This document shows positions 17,136-25,649 of a stretch of DNA of 64,000 nucleotides, one piece after another; positions within the stretch are counted from its first letter, which is position 1, and the number at the start of each line of letters is the position of its first letter. The notes under the pieces were generated by a model. That model was not told the DNA's origin. It searched no databases and saw only the letters and a program-made list of their open reading frames with translations. Source of the DNA: Armatimonadota bacterium. GTDB taxonomy: Bacteria; Armatimonadota; JADLDR01. A program made the position numbers and the translations under genes. The stretch is taken from contig JADLDR010000033.1 of NCBI GenBank assembly GCA_020846535.1, positions 33,554 to 97,553 of the forward strand. Reading direction: 5' to 3'.

Positions 17136-17232
17136 CAATCCCTGCGGCTGCTCAGGCAACGTTTCCCCCACCGGGTCACGTTCGCGCCTGAAGGCTCTGT
17201 CCGAGCCGACTGCGGTGCGCAATACAGGTCGC
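17136..17232 (-). repeat. 97-bp leader repeat F, copy F2
   Basis: The direct-repeat partner of 15632-15728, about 70 nt upstream of the HisD-like start. The two copies bracket that gene, so recombination between them would delete it. Confidence 0.75.
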
Positions 17233-17603
17233 CGCATTGTGGACGCGGTCGAGCGATAGCCCGCAGGTGCAGGCCTCCCAGCACGCGCTTGTAGGAGCGG
17301 GCGAAGGAGGGGTGCGTCCGCCAGCACGGCAGACGAGTCAGCAGGAGAGACTGGCTTCGCAATGCATGCGCCGTTATTCCCTATATTGGCCTGACGCGCG
17401 GAAAATCCTTCTTGTGGGGTGCTGGCGTTCCAGCCCTATAGCAATCCAGATAAGGTTTTGGAGAGTTCGGGCATTGAAAATCTCGTCTATGTGGCATGAG
17501 ACGGCAGCCCTCTATCCCGGAAAAGGAAATTCTGAGTTCGCATCGAATTGTAACTATCCGCGCTGCTCGAATGCGCCCCTGTCTCCGGTAAAGGAGGTAT
17601 CCG
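17233..17603. other. Intergenic stretch with a solitary MITE end
   Basis: No gene is seen. A sequence matching 16 of 18 bases of the MITE-like terminal repeat (ATAGCAATCCAGATAAGG, 17438-17455) is preceded by a GGGG-bordered hairpin module (17416-17437, arms GCTGG/CCAGC), as in complete copies. No partner end follows, so it appears to be a remnant. Confidence 0.45.
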
Positions 17604-18743
17604 ATGCGATGCAAACCATGGCTCGCCGTGTTCGCATGCCTGCTGGGCTGCGGGCTGCCGCCTGCGCTCCGGGCCGATGAAAAGGCTGACGCCTTGCTGA
17701 AAGAGATGCAGGACACCCTCAAGGCGGCTCAGACCTTTTCGGCGAAATCGTCCGTGAAGGTGGAAAGCAAAGAACAAAAGGTCGTTATGCAGCACGATAT
17801 GACGATGCAGCTGAAGAGGCCGAACCTGTTGCGGCTGGAAGTGAAGATGAGGAACGACGGCGATAACAGCCGGACGATGGTGTCCGATGGGAAAAACCTC
17901 TGGATGCTCATGCAGCCCGAGAACCAGTATCAGAAGATGGCTACGCCGCCCGAGGGCCGGATGCTGGACGGCTCTCTCATGATGCCGGTCGGATTTTTCG
18001 ATCCCCAGACATTGACCATGTTTGGGCCGGAGAAGAAAACGCGCTTCGTCGGCTCCCAGACAGTGGACGATAAAGAGTATACGGTCATCGAAATTACCAC
18101 TGAGCAGCCCACCCCCATCAAGGCCAATCTCTTTGTAGGGGCGGACAAACTGCTCCACCGGGCTGAAATGAATATCGGCCCGGACGGGAACATGAAATAT
18201 GTGATCGAGTATGCCGATATCAAGATCGGAGAGGAAACTTCCGATTCCGCATTCGCCTTCAAGCCCCCGGCAGGTGCCAAGGCAGCCAAAAGCCCGGAGG
18301 ATGACCTCCTGGCCGTCGGAAGGAAAGCGCCTTCCTTCAAGCTGCCTGCCCCTTCCGGCAAGACGATCACTCTGGAGAACACGCTGAAGGGCAAGAAGGC
18401 GGTGCTGGTCAATTTCTGGTTCCATGGGTGAGGGGCCTGCCGTGAGGAGTTGCCTCACCTTCAAACCCTTTACAAGCAGTACAAAGCCAAGGGATTCGAT
18501 ATGATCGCCATCAACTACGGCGATTCGCGCAAGGAAATTCTCGACTATGCCCGCAAGAGCGGCTTCACCTTCAAGATGGCGATGGGCGAAAAACAAGGAA
18601 AGAACACGGTGTTCAGCCGATACGGGGTGCAGGCGTATCCTACCAACTACCTGCTGAACGGCAAGGGCAAGATCGTCTTCCGCTCGGTCGGCTTCGATGA
18701 GGCGGGCCTCAAGGCCGCTTTGATAAAAATGGGCATCAAATAA
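17604..18743 (+). CDS. Selenocysteine-containing LolA/DUF2092-thioredoxin fusion protein
   Basis: Read through an in-frame TGA (18429-18431), this is one 379-residue secreted protein with a strong ribosome-binding site (AAAGGAGGT). Residues 1-24 are a signal peptide ending ALRADE. Residues 25-230 resemble LolA-like/DUF2092 lipoprotein-carrier beta folds (FSAKSSVKVESKEQ, then DGKNLWML). From about 240 a TlpA/ResA-like thioredoxin domain begins: KAVLVNFWFHG-U-GACREELPHL. The TGA falls exactly at the first cysteine of the CGPC-type redox motif (U276, C279). The domain then continues intact (GVQAYPTNYLLNGKGK) to MGIK. A SECIS-like hairpin follows the TGA. Pseudogenisation is the alternative, but the downstream frame is fully conserved. 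It is probably an envelope thiol/selenol oxidoreductase. Confidence 0.82.
18432..18458 (+). promoter_or_regulatory. Bacterial SECIS-like hairpin after the in-frame TGA
   Basis: GTGAGG (18442-18447) pairs with CCTCAC (18453-18458) around an AGTTG loop. The apical loop starts 16 nt after the TGA and has a G among its first two bases, as bacterial SECIS elements usually do. A competing 7-bp pairing of GGTGAGG (18427-18433, which contains the TGA) with CCTCACC (18453-18459) is also possible. Confidence 0.6.
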
Positions 18744-18757
18744 AGGGAGACCTGATA

Positions 18758-19894
18758 TTGGAGCAGATCAGACTCTACCGCACTCCTGAATACCAGGATT
18801 GCATGAAGATCCACCTGGGGATCTCGGAGACAAAGATCGATATCAGCCGGCTCTGGGCACCGACCTACCGGATGCGGATCGGGTCGGCGGAGGTGAAAAT
18901 GGGCGGCATCGCCGGGGTCGGGACGGATGACGACTGCCGGTTGCGCGGCTATTCGCGTCTGGTGATGGAGGAATCTACCCGCTACTTCAACGAAACCGGC
19001 CACGATATCGCTGTCCTCTTCGGAATCCCCGATTTCTACCACCGCTTCGGCTACGCGCCTGCGCTCGTATCCTCGGCCATGGTCGTCAGCGTGAAGGATG
19101 CGCTTCTCTCCCTGGCCGGAACGCGCATCCCGGCCCATACGCTCCGCCCGATGGTGGAAGAGGACAGGGCAGGCATCCTTGATATCTACCATGCCGACAC
19201 GGCTCATAGATCGGGATGCCTGGTGCGCTCTCCCGAAGAATGGAAGGGCTTTTCCAAGGGAACCTCCTATGAGTGCGGGTCCCGCCCTCTTGTCCTCGAA
19301 GGGGATTCAGACGGGCTGCTGGGGTACATCGTTTTCGATGAGGTCGAAAACGAGTGCCGGATCGGGGAGGTCGGCGGCAGGTCGCCGGCCATCTACCCCG
19401 CGCTGCTGAAGGCGATGGCGGAACAGGCCCAGCAAAAAGGAGCGCCCTCATTTATCCTCAGGTTGCCCCTGGATCATCCCTTCATCTTCTTCTGCCGCCG
19501 CTGCGGGGGAGAATCGAGTTCCTACTGGCATCGCAACGCCGAGGGGATGGCGCGGCTGATCAACCTGGAATCCCTGATGACCAAGCTGACGGGCCTCTTC
19601 ACCCATCGCCTGCGCGGTTTTCCGCTCCCGATTGCGCCGCTGGCATTCCGCACCGACCTGGGAACTGTAACCCTGACCTTCCGGGATGGCCAGGCCGGGG
19701 TGGGCCCGCAGGCATCCTCGTCCTTGACGGTATCGATTCCGCAGATGCGCCTGGCTCAATGGGTCATGGGCTATCGCGCGGTGGCGGATGTAATCCTTGA
19801 TGAAGGTGTGGATGCGCCTGAAGAAGCTGTGCCGTTGCTGAAAGCCCTCTTCCCGCCCGGAACCCCGTGGATGCCTATGACAGACTGGTTTTAA
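18758..19894 (+). CDS. Eis-like GNAT acetyltransferase
   Basis: 378 residues from a TTG start (GGGAGA eight bases upstream). It has the Eis family architecture: an N-terminal GNAT domain (MRIGSAEVKMGGIAGVGT, then LRGYSRLVMEEST and the acetyl-CoA loop region), a second GNAT-like domain and a C-terminal SCP2-like domain, ending in DWF. Eis proteins are known to use a C-terminal carboxylate in catalysis and to acetylate amines such as aminoglycosides and polyamines; the substrate here is unknown. It follows the selenoprotein by 14 bases and may share its transcript. Confidence 0.85.
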   Translation: MEQIRLYRTPEYQDCMKIHLGISETKIDISRLWAPTYRMRIGSAEVKMGGIAGVGTDDDCRLRGYSRLVMEESTRYFNETGHDIAVLFGIPDFYHRFGYAPALVSSAMVVSVKDALLSLAGTRIPAHTLRPMVEEDRAGILDIYHADTAHRSGCLVRSPEEWKGFSKGTSYECGSRPLVLEGDSDGLLGYIVFDEVENECRIGEVGGRSPAIYPALLKAMAEQAQQKGAPSFILRLPLDHPFIFFCRRCGGESSSYWHRNAEGMARLINLESLMTKLTGLFTHRLRGFPLPIAPLAFRTDLGTVTLTFRDGQAGVGPQASSSLTVSIPQMRLAQWVMGYRAVADVILDEGVDAPEEAVPLLKALFPPGTPWMPMTDWF

Positions 19895-19903
19895 GGGGGA
19901 TTG

Positions 19904-19939
19904 GTCTGGATGGAGCGCACGGCAGTGCGCCCCATCCAG
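19904..19939. terminator. Long hairpin downstream of the acetyltransferase
   Basis: Outer arms TCTGGATGG and CCATCCAGA enclose an inner GCGCAC/GTGCGC stem. There is no T-run, so it is a weak terminator candidate. The outer arms match the inner part of the MITE-like ends (ATCCAGA) pointing outward from a GGAGCGCAC...CCCC module, so it may instead be a repeat scar. Confidence 0.4.
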
Positions 19940-20123
19940 ATGCCATGCGAAAGTCCTGATCAAATGCAGGAGCCGGGAGGTCGGTTGTTTTTTTCCATCC
20001 CCCGTAACCAATTGCCTGAAATCGCGTCTAATACGCTGTTAGGGTGTGTTTTTTCTCACAAAGACGAAATAGCGGCCCGGTCGCCGGGCTTCGGCCCTCA
20101 AGATTTGCCTATAAATTGCTATG

Positions 20124-20142
20124 ATTGGTTATGGCAACCAAT
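20124..20142. promoter_or_regulatory. Inverted repeat in front of gspE
   Basis: ATTGGTT (20124-20130) and AACCAAT (20136-20142) around ATGGC form a perfect 7-bp palindrome, 16 nt before the gspE start and just upstream of its AAGGA. It could be an operator or an mRNA hairpin. A TATGAT at 20120-20125 could be a -10 box, but no convincing -35 is visible. Confidence 0.35.
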
Positions 20143-20158
20143 TTCAAGGAATTACACA

Positions 20159-21856
20159 ATGGATATACTCCCGCAAACCTCGTTAGGCGAAATCCTGGCC
20201 TCCAGAGGCTATATCACGCCGGAGCAGTTGCAGCAGGGCTTGGTGGAGCAGAAGCGCACGGGCAAGCGCATCGGGGAGACTCTGGTGAGTCTGGGGTATC
20301 TGAGGGAATCTGAGATGCTCTCCTGCCTGGCGGAGCGGATGGGGCTGCCCCTGGTGAACCTCGCCGACCGGGTCGTCGATCCGGCGGTGCTGGGGCGGGT
20401 TCCGAGCGAATTCGCGCTCAGCCATCATGTGCTGCCTCTTGCCAGCAGCGACCATACCCTCACGGTCGCCATCGCGGACCCGCTCGATCTGGACGCCCTG
20501 GACGATTTGCAGCTTCTGACCGATGGGGCGGTGGAGCCGGTCCTGGCAAGTCCTTCGGAGATCCGGCGGGCTATCGAGCAGTTCTACATGACGAAAATGA
20601 TGCAGGATATCTCCGAGCAGGATGTGGAGATCCTGTCCGAGGAAGGGTACGAGATCGCGGACTTACAGCGCATGGCTCGCGAGGAACTGGTGATCCAACT
20701 GGTCAATATCACCCTCCAGCAGGCCATCCAGGACAGAGCCACCGATATCCACATAGAGCCTTTCGAGAAAGAGCTTCGGATCCGCTACCGGATCGATGGC
20801 GTTTTGCAGGAAGTGTCCTCCCCGCCCAAGCGGTTGCACCCGGCCATCGTTTCCCGCATTAAGATTTTGAGCGACATGAACATCGCCGAAAGGCGACTGC
20901 CGCAGGACGGACGGATGCGCCTCCGGTCGGGAGGCAGGCAGATCGACCTGCGCGTTTCCACCATCCCGACCCTGTTCGGGGAATCGGTGGTCATGCGCCT
21001 TCTCGACCGCGCGACGGCGTTGTTGGGGCTGGAAGACCTGGGGATGCGAGCGGAATCGCTGGACCGCTTCCGCCGGCTCATCCGCATGCCGCACGGGATT
21101 ATCCTGGTGACCGGCCCGACAGGAAGCGGCAAGACCACCTCTCTCAACGCCGCCCTGATCGAAATCTACTCCCCGGAAAAGAAGATCATCACCATCGAAG
21201 ACCCGGTGGAATACCAGTTGAACGGTGTCAACCAGATCCAGGTCCGCCCCAATATCGGACTGTCGTTCGCCTCGGGTCTGCGCCATATCGTGCGCCAGGA
21301 CCCGGATATCATCATGGTCGGGGAGATTCGCGACTCGGAGACGGTCGATATCGCCATCCATGCGGCCCTGACCGGCCACCTGGTCTTTTCTACCCTGCAC
21401 ACCAACGATGCAGCCGGGGCCATCAGCCGCCTGCTCGATATGGGGGCCGAGCCGTACCTGGTGGCCTCCTCACTGATCGGGGTGGTGGCCCAGCGACTGG
21501 TTCGTCTGAACTGCCCGCGCTGCTCCGCGCCGGTGCAGGAGCCTTTCGAAGCCCTTCAGGAGGCGGGGATCTCCCCGCTGGAGGCTGAAGGCGCGAGGCT
21601 GATGGCGGGTCAAAAGTGTGAGGAGTGCAAATACACCGGCTACCGCGGCAGAAGCGGCCTCTTCGAGATGCTGGTCATCGATGACGCGCTGCGCCAGATG
21701 GTGATGGCCCGCAAGCCTTCTCTGGAGATCCGCCAGTACGGCATCCAGCAGGGGATGTCCACACTTCTTATGGAGGGCCGGGAGCGCATCCTGACCGGCA
21801 AAACCACTCTCCAGGAAGTCCTGCGCGTCTGCCAGCGGGAGGAGTTCGATGTCTGA
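20159..21856 (+). CDS. gspE: GspE/PilB-type secretion ATPase
   Basis: The cytoplasmic hexameric motor that drives pseudopilus assembly in type II secretion. 565 residues from ATG 20159 (AAGGA upstream). The N-terminal MshEN/T2SSE_N domain (EILASRGYITPEQL, then LVSLGYLRESEML) precedes the ATPase core with Walker A GPTGSGKTT (about 319-327), the Asp box/IEDPVEYQ and a His box around HTNDAAGAISRLLDMG. A tetracysteine zinc element (CPRC and CEEC) lies near the C-terminus. It is the first gene of the operon; its stop overlaps gspF by eight bases. Confidence 0.95.
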   Translation: MDILPQTSLGEILASRGYITPEQLQQGLVEQKRTGKRIGETLVSLGYLRESEMLSCLAERMGLPLVNLADRVVDPAVLGRVPSEFALSHHVLPLASSDHTLTVAIADPLDLDALDDLQLLTDGAVEPVLASPSEIRRAIEQFYMTKMMQDISEQDVEILSEEGYEIADLQRMAREELVIQLVNITLQQAIQDRATDIHIEPFEKELRIRYRIDGVLQEVSSPPKRLHPAIVSRIKILSDMNIAERRLPQDGRMRLRSGGRQIDLRVSTIPTLFGESVVMRLLDRATALLGLEDLGMRAESLDRFRRLIRMPHGIILVTGPTGSGKTTSLNAALIEIYSPEKKIITIEDPVEYQLNGVNQIQVRPNIGLSFASGLRHIVRQDPDIIMVGEIRDSETVDIAIHAALTGHLVFSTLHTNDAAGAISRLLDMGAEPYLVASSLIGVVAQRLVRLNCPRCSAPVQEPFEALQEAGISPLEAEGARLMAGQKCEECKYTGYRGRSGLFEMLVIDDALRQMVMARKPSLEIRQYGIQQGMSTLLMEGRERILTGKTTLQEVLRVCQREEFDV

Positions 21857-23093
21857 GTTCCGCTACCGGGCACTGGACCAGAGCGGCAAATCCGTTGCCG
21901 GAACGATCCAGGCTGCCGACCCGGCGGAGGTGGTGGCTCGCATCCGCGAGACGGGCTGCTTCCCGGTGGAAGTGGCGGCTGAGGCCGCTTACGGGAACGG
22001 GAGCCAGCCGCCCGCGGGCGGGTTGTCCCTGACGCTGCCGGGCAAGGCGGGCAGGAAGCGCATGTCCCGCCTGGAGGTAGCTATCTTTACGCGCCAGTTG
22101 GCGGATATGCTGGGGGCCGGGCTGGTGGTGGACCGGGCCTTTACGGTGCTGATCGAGCAGGCCCCTCACGCCCGGGCGCGGGAGATTTTCGAGAGCATCC
22201 AAACCGACCTGCGCTCCGGCAAGCCGCTCTCGGAATCGCTGGCCTCATCCGATCAAGGCTTCCCTCCGCTCTATGTGAATATGGTGCGGGCCGGAGAGAT
22301 TAGCGGCCAGCTCGATGGGGTACTGGCCCGCCTGTCCGATTTTCTGGAAAAGGAGCAGGTGCGGCGAAGTCAGGTTATATCCGCCCTCACCTATCCGGCG
22401 ATCCTGATCTCTGTGGCGGTGCTGGCCGTCACCTTTCTGCTGACCTTCGTGATTCCCAGGCTGCAAGGCGTCTTCCAGGAGATGGGTGCGGCCCTGCCGC
22501 TCCCGACAGTGATTCTTCTCTCCGTGACCGGGTTCGTCGCCCGGCACGGATGGGCGCTCCTGCTGGGGGGGGCGGTTATCGGGCTTGCCTTGCACCGCTA
22601 TATCCGGACGCCCGCCGGTCGAACGGCTTACGACCGCCTGCGGCTCCGGCTGCCCGCCCTGGGGCCTGTGGCGCGGAAAGTGGTTTCCTCTCGCTTCGCC
22701 CGGACGCTGGGAACTCTCCTTACCGGAGGGGTTCCCATCCTGGAAGCCCTGAGCATCTGCCAGGATGCGGTCGGGAATGTCGTCATGGCGGAGGCGGTCG
22801 CTTCGGTGAGAAGGCAGGTACAGCAGGGAGAGAGCATCGCCGGCGCGATGCAGGAAAGCGGAGCCTTCCTGCCGGTGCTGACCCACATGACCGCCGTGGG
22901 AGAGGAAACGGGCAGCCTGCCCGCCCTCCTCATCCGCTCCGCCGACAGCCTGGATTTCGAGATCGACAGCACCATCCGCCGCCTGACGACACTTCTGGAG
23001 CCGGTCATCGTCCTGGCGATGGGAGCCTTCGTCGGCTCCATCGTCCTATCTATCCTCCTCCCCATCTTCCAGGCGAATGTGATGGTAAAATGA
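21849..23093 (+). CDS. gspF: GspF/PilC-type inner-membrane platform protein
   Basis: The polytopic membrane protein that couples the GspE motor to pseudopilin addition. 414 residues with two repeated T2SS-F domains, starting from MSEFRYRALDQSGKSV. Three membrane segments are visible: ILISVAVLAVTFLLTFVIP, WALLLGGAVIGLALH and IVLAMGAFVGSIVLSILLP. The start overlaps the end of gspE, so translation should be coupled. It is followed by a leader repeat before gspG. Confidence 0.95.
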   Translation: MSEFRYRALDQSGKSVAGTIQAADPAEVVARIRETGCFPVEVAAEAAYGNGSQPPAGGLSLTLPGKAGRKRMSRLEVAIFTRQLADMLGAGLVVDRAFTVLIEQAPHARAREIFESIQTDLRSGKPLSESLASSDQGFPPLYVNMVRAGEISGQLDGVLARLSDFLEKEQVRRSQVISALTYPAILISVAVLAVTFLLTFVIPRLQGVFQEMGAALPLPTVILLSVTGFVARHGWALLLGGAVIGLALHRYIRTPAGRTAYDRLRLRLPALGPVARKVVSSRFARTLGTLLTGGVPILEALSICQDAVGNVVMAEAVASVRRQVQQGESIAGAMQESGAFLPVLTHMTAVGEETGSLPALLIRSADSLDFEIDSTIRRLTTLLEPVIVLAMGAFVGSIVLSILLPIFQANVMVK

Positions 23094-23120
23094 TAGGAAT
23101 AAGACGCCGGAAAAAGCGGG

Positions 23121-23243
23121 AAAGCACCCCCCCAACCCCCCGGCTTCGGGGGGGCTTAGACTGTGCGGTCCTTTGGTACTCTCTCAAAGCCTCTCAAGGC
23201 CGCTCCCCCCGCCGAAGCCCGGCGGGGGCTGGGGAGGCGGTTG
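23121..23243 (+). repeat. Leader repeat E, copy E1
   Basis: A full-length copy between gspF and gspG. Hairpin 1 is CCCCCCG-GCTT-CGGGGGG; a spacer with CTTAGACTGTGCGG and CTCTCAAAG follows; hairpin 2 is CCCGCCG-AAGCC-CGGCGGG; the tail is GGAGGCGGTTG. It is co-oriented with transcription and ends 39 nt before the gspG ATG. Confidence 0.75.
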
Positions 23244-23282
23244 GCTTTAAGCTGGGGGCGGTTGAACCCATAAGGAGGCTAT

Positions 23283-23762
23283 ATGCACCCTCGTCATCTC
23301 AAAACCGAATCGAAGCGCCGTCCGCTGGGAGGGCATTCGGGGTTTACGTTGATCGAACTTCTGGTGGTCATTATCATTTTGGCGATTCTGGCGGCGGTCG
23401 TCATTCCCCGGGTGGTGGGGAGGACCGAGGATGCGCGTCGGGCGAAGGCACTGACCGATATCGAGAATCTGGGAACGGCCCTGAATGTCTATTTTGCCGA
23501 TAACGGGCGCTACCCCACCACCGAACAGGGCCTGAGAGCCTTGCGCGAACAGCCTACCTCCGCGCCGCAGCCGAGGGTGTGGAACGGCCCCTATATCGAA
23601 AAACCTGTGCCTAACGACCCGTGGGGAAGCCCTTATGCCTATACCAGCCCCGGCCAGCATAATCCCACTGGCTTCGACCTCATTTCCTACGGAGCCGACG
23701 GCCAGCCCGGAGGCTCCGGCAATGACAGCGATCTGAATAACTGGGAATCCAAGGGGAGTTGA
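23283..23762 (+). CDS. gspG: Major pseudopilin GspG
   Basis: The main subunit of the type II secretion pseudopilus. 159 residues with AAGGAGG upstream. The prepilin peptidase site is G20/F21 with Glu at mature position 5 (FTLIELLVVIIILAILAAVV). Its 20-residue leader is long for the family. The globular part has the GspG signatures YFADNGRYPTTEQGL and NDPWGSPYAY, and acidic/Asn residues near the C-terminus that usually bind calcium. Confidence 0.96.
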   Translation: MHPRHLKTESKRRPLGGHSGFTLIELLVVIIILAILAAVVIPRVVGRTEDARRAKALTDIENLGTALNVYFADNGRYPTTEQGLRALREQPTSAPQPRVWNGPYIEKPVPNDPWGSPYAYTSPGQHNPTGFDLISYGADGQPGGSGNDSDLNNWESKGS

Positions 23763-23769
23763 TGGGAGG

Positions 23770-24312
23770 ATGGGGCGCGGAGAGCAAAACATTCTTATAA
23801 CGCGCCGGTCCGGCTTTACCCTGATCGAACTGGCTGTGGTGATTCTGATCATCGTGGTCGTGTCCTCGATGGTGATTCCGTCCTTCAACGGGTTCTACCG
23901 GGAGGAACGCTTCCGGCATCAGGGGCGAGTGCTGATGTCCTTTCTCCTCCAGGCTCGTCAGGAGGCGGCGGAAAGGGAGGAAATCGTCACCGTGCAGTAT
24001 AATCCTTATGCACGCCAGCTTTTCATGCTGGGCGAACCGGGCGGTTTCCCTGACGGCGAAACCGGCCCGCCGCCACTGGGCCGGACGCGCGCTCTGCCCG
24101 ATGATATCGTCCTGGCCGTCCGGAGCCGGGCGCAGGGCCGGGAGGACGGGCCGGATCGCCCGCACGTTCTGCGGTTCTATCCGGACGGCCATTCCGACGG
24201 AGGCGCTCTCTTGCTCCGGCACGAGACAGGCCGCCTGCTGTCTGTGGCGGTTACGCCCAACACGGGCCGCGCTCACCTGATCGATGCGGACAGGGGAGCG
24301 GAGATCAACTGA
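23770..24312 (+). CDS. gspH: Minor pseudopilin GspH
   Basis: A 180-residue prepilin-like protein with the cleavage site G15/F16 and Glu5 (FTLIELAVVILIIVVVSSMV). The GspH/FimT-type body has FLLQARQEAAEREEIVTVQY. It is placed between gspG and gspI as in type II operons and starts eight bases after gspG. The family shows wide sequence divergence, so the H call rests on position and the FimT-like segment. Confidence 0.88.
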   Translation: MGRGEQNILITRRSGFTLIELAVVILIIVVVSSMVIPSFNGFYREERFRHQGRVLMSFLLQARQEAAEREEIVTVQYNPYARQLFMLGEPGGFPDGETGPPPLGRTRALPDDIVLAVRSRAQGREDGPDRPHVLRFYPDGHSDGGALLLRHETGRLLSVAVTPNTGRAHLIDADRGAEIN

Positions 24313-24313
24313 A

Positions 24314-24730
24314 ATGCGACGCCAGCAGGGGTTCACCCTGATCGAAATGATTGTGGCGACCATGCTGCTCGTGCTGGGGGCGGTCGCGGCTCTCGCCTGC
24401 TACAGCACAGGCTTGAGGGCCACCCGGGCGGCGGAGGATTATACGATGGCCCGCCTCCTGGCCCAGCAAAAGCTTTCGGAATTGGAGGCCGCCGACCCGG
24501 CCCGGCTTTTGCAGGCGGGCGCGGCACAGCAGGGTGTTTTCGGCCCGCAGGCCCCTGATTTTAGATGGCAGGCCCGCATTTTGAAAACAGATATCCCGCG
24601 CCTTTACCGGGCGCAGCTTACCCTGTTCTGGGGCGAGCCGGGCCGCGAGCGCCGGGCCGAATTCGAGACCTTTCTACTCTCCGCACGCAGCCAGAACGAT
24701 GAAAAGAGCGCCGGAAATTCAAGAGAATAG
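24314..24730 (+). CDS. gspI: Minor pseudopilin GspI
   Basis: 138 residues from ATG 24314, one base after the gspH stop. A short leader is cleaved at G6/F7 (FTLIEMIVATMLLVLGAVAA), and LLAQQKLSELEA resembles the conserved segment after the first helix of GspI. With GspJ and GspK it should form the pseudopilus tip. The last 32 bases overlap gspJ. Confidence 0.88.
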   Translation: MRRQQGFTLIEMIVATMLLVLGAVAALACYSTGLRATRAAEDYTMARLLAQQKLSELEAADPARLLQAGAAQQGVFGPQAPDFRWQARILKTDIPRLYRAQLTLFWGEPGRERRAEFETFLLSARSQNDEKSAGNSRE

Positions 24731-25634
24731 GGTTCGACATCCTTTCAGGCTGGCCGGGAACGGTGGGTTTACCCTGCTGGAGGTTCTGGTGGCCCTGATC
24801 ATCCTGAGCCTGGTGTCGGCGGCGCTGGCTTTCTCGCTCAGGACGGCCCTGGACGCTGGTTCCAGGGCGCGACAGATGGCGGACCGGCTTCAGGAAGTGC
24901 GGATCGTTTTCGCGGCCATGGAGCGGGACCTGCGAGCCGCCTATCTGGTCGGCAAGCCCGCGCAGCCGCCTTCGGAGAATGCGCCGCCGGTTGTGCCGGA
25001 AGCATCCAACCAGCCGGAGGGCAGCGCCAACGCTCCTGCCGTTCCCGCACAACCGCAGGAGAGGCCGGAGGCGGAACCTTCCACCTGGTTTGTCGGGGAG
25101 CCGGGCGCGGGCGGCGCGGCGACTTCCGCGGCGCGGCTTGGCTTTACGGCGCTGTCTCATCGGACGTCATTCGGGGAGAGCCCGGAGGCGCAGCCCCAGG
25201 CCGATCTCTGCGCTGTAGAATATACGCTCGGTACGGAAAAATCTACCGGGAGGTACGGGCTGCTGCGGCGGGAACGGGTTCCGCCGCAGATTACCTCGGC
25301 GCAGGGCGTTCGGGAGCAGTTGATCTCCGACAGGGTGGCCGATATTCGCTTCCGCTACGACGATGGCGAGGAGTGGCGGGCCGACTGGAATACAGACACC
25401 GGGGAATCGAAACTGCCTGCAAGGGTGGAAGTGACCCTCACCTTTGTCTTCCCGGGCAGCGGACGAACGGTGCGCTATCAGACGGCCCTGCCCCTGCTGG
25501 GAGAGGCGGATGCGCCCGATATACCCGACGCTCCCGCCGCCGAAAATACGCCTGCCGCCAATACGCCGCCTGCGGAGAACGCTCCCCAGGAAGGCAATAT
25601 GCCGCCTGCCGCCAACACACCGGTCGGCCCGTGA
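24699..25634 (+). CDS. gspJ: Minor pseudopilin GspJ with proline-rich insert and tail
   Basis: 311 residues. The leader is cleaved at G23/F24 (FTLLEVLVALIILSLVSAAL), then RLQEVRIVFAAMERDLRAA is typical of GspJ. It is longer than usual because of an Ala/Pro/Glu-rich insert (about 87-130) and a C-terminal tail of Pro/Ala/Asn repeats (AAENTPAANTPPAEN). It overlaps gspI by 32 bases, implying coupled translation. Confidence 0.87.
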   Translation: MKRAPEIQENRVRHPFRLAGNGGFTLLEVLVALIILSLVSAALAFSLRTALDAGSRARQMADRLQEVRIVFAAMERDLRAAYLVGKPAQPPSENAPPVVPEASNQPEGSANAPAVPAQPQERPEAEPSTWFVGEPGAGGAATSAARLGFTALSHRTSFGESPEAQPQADLCAVEYTLGTEKSTGRYGLLRRERVPPQITSAQGVREQLISDRVADIRFRYDDGEEWRADWNTDTGESKLPARVEVTLTFVFPGSGRTVRYQTALPLLGEADAPDIPDAPAAENTPAANTPPAENAPQEGNMPPAANTPVGP

Positions 25635-25649
25635 GGGAAGGAGAGGGGA

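Noticed and set aside
18429..18431. TGA as an ordinary stop or pseudogene mutation separating two genes
   Set aside because: The downstream part would start inside the thioredoxin motif with no ribosome-binding site, the frame stays clean for 103 codons, and the TGA matches the redox cysteine exactly with a SECIS-like hairpin. It remains the main alternative.
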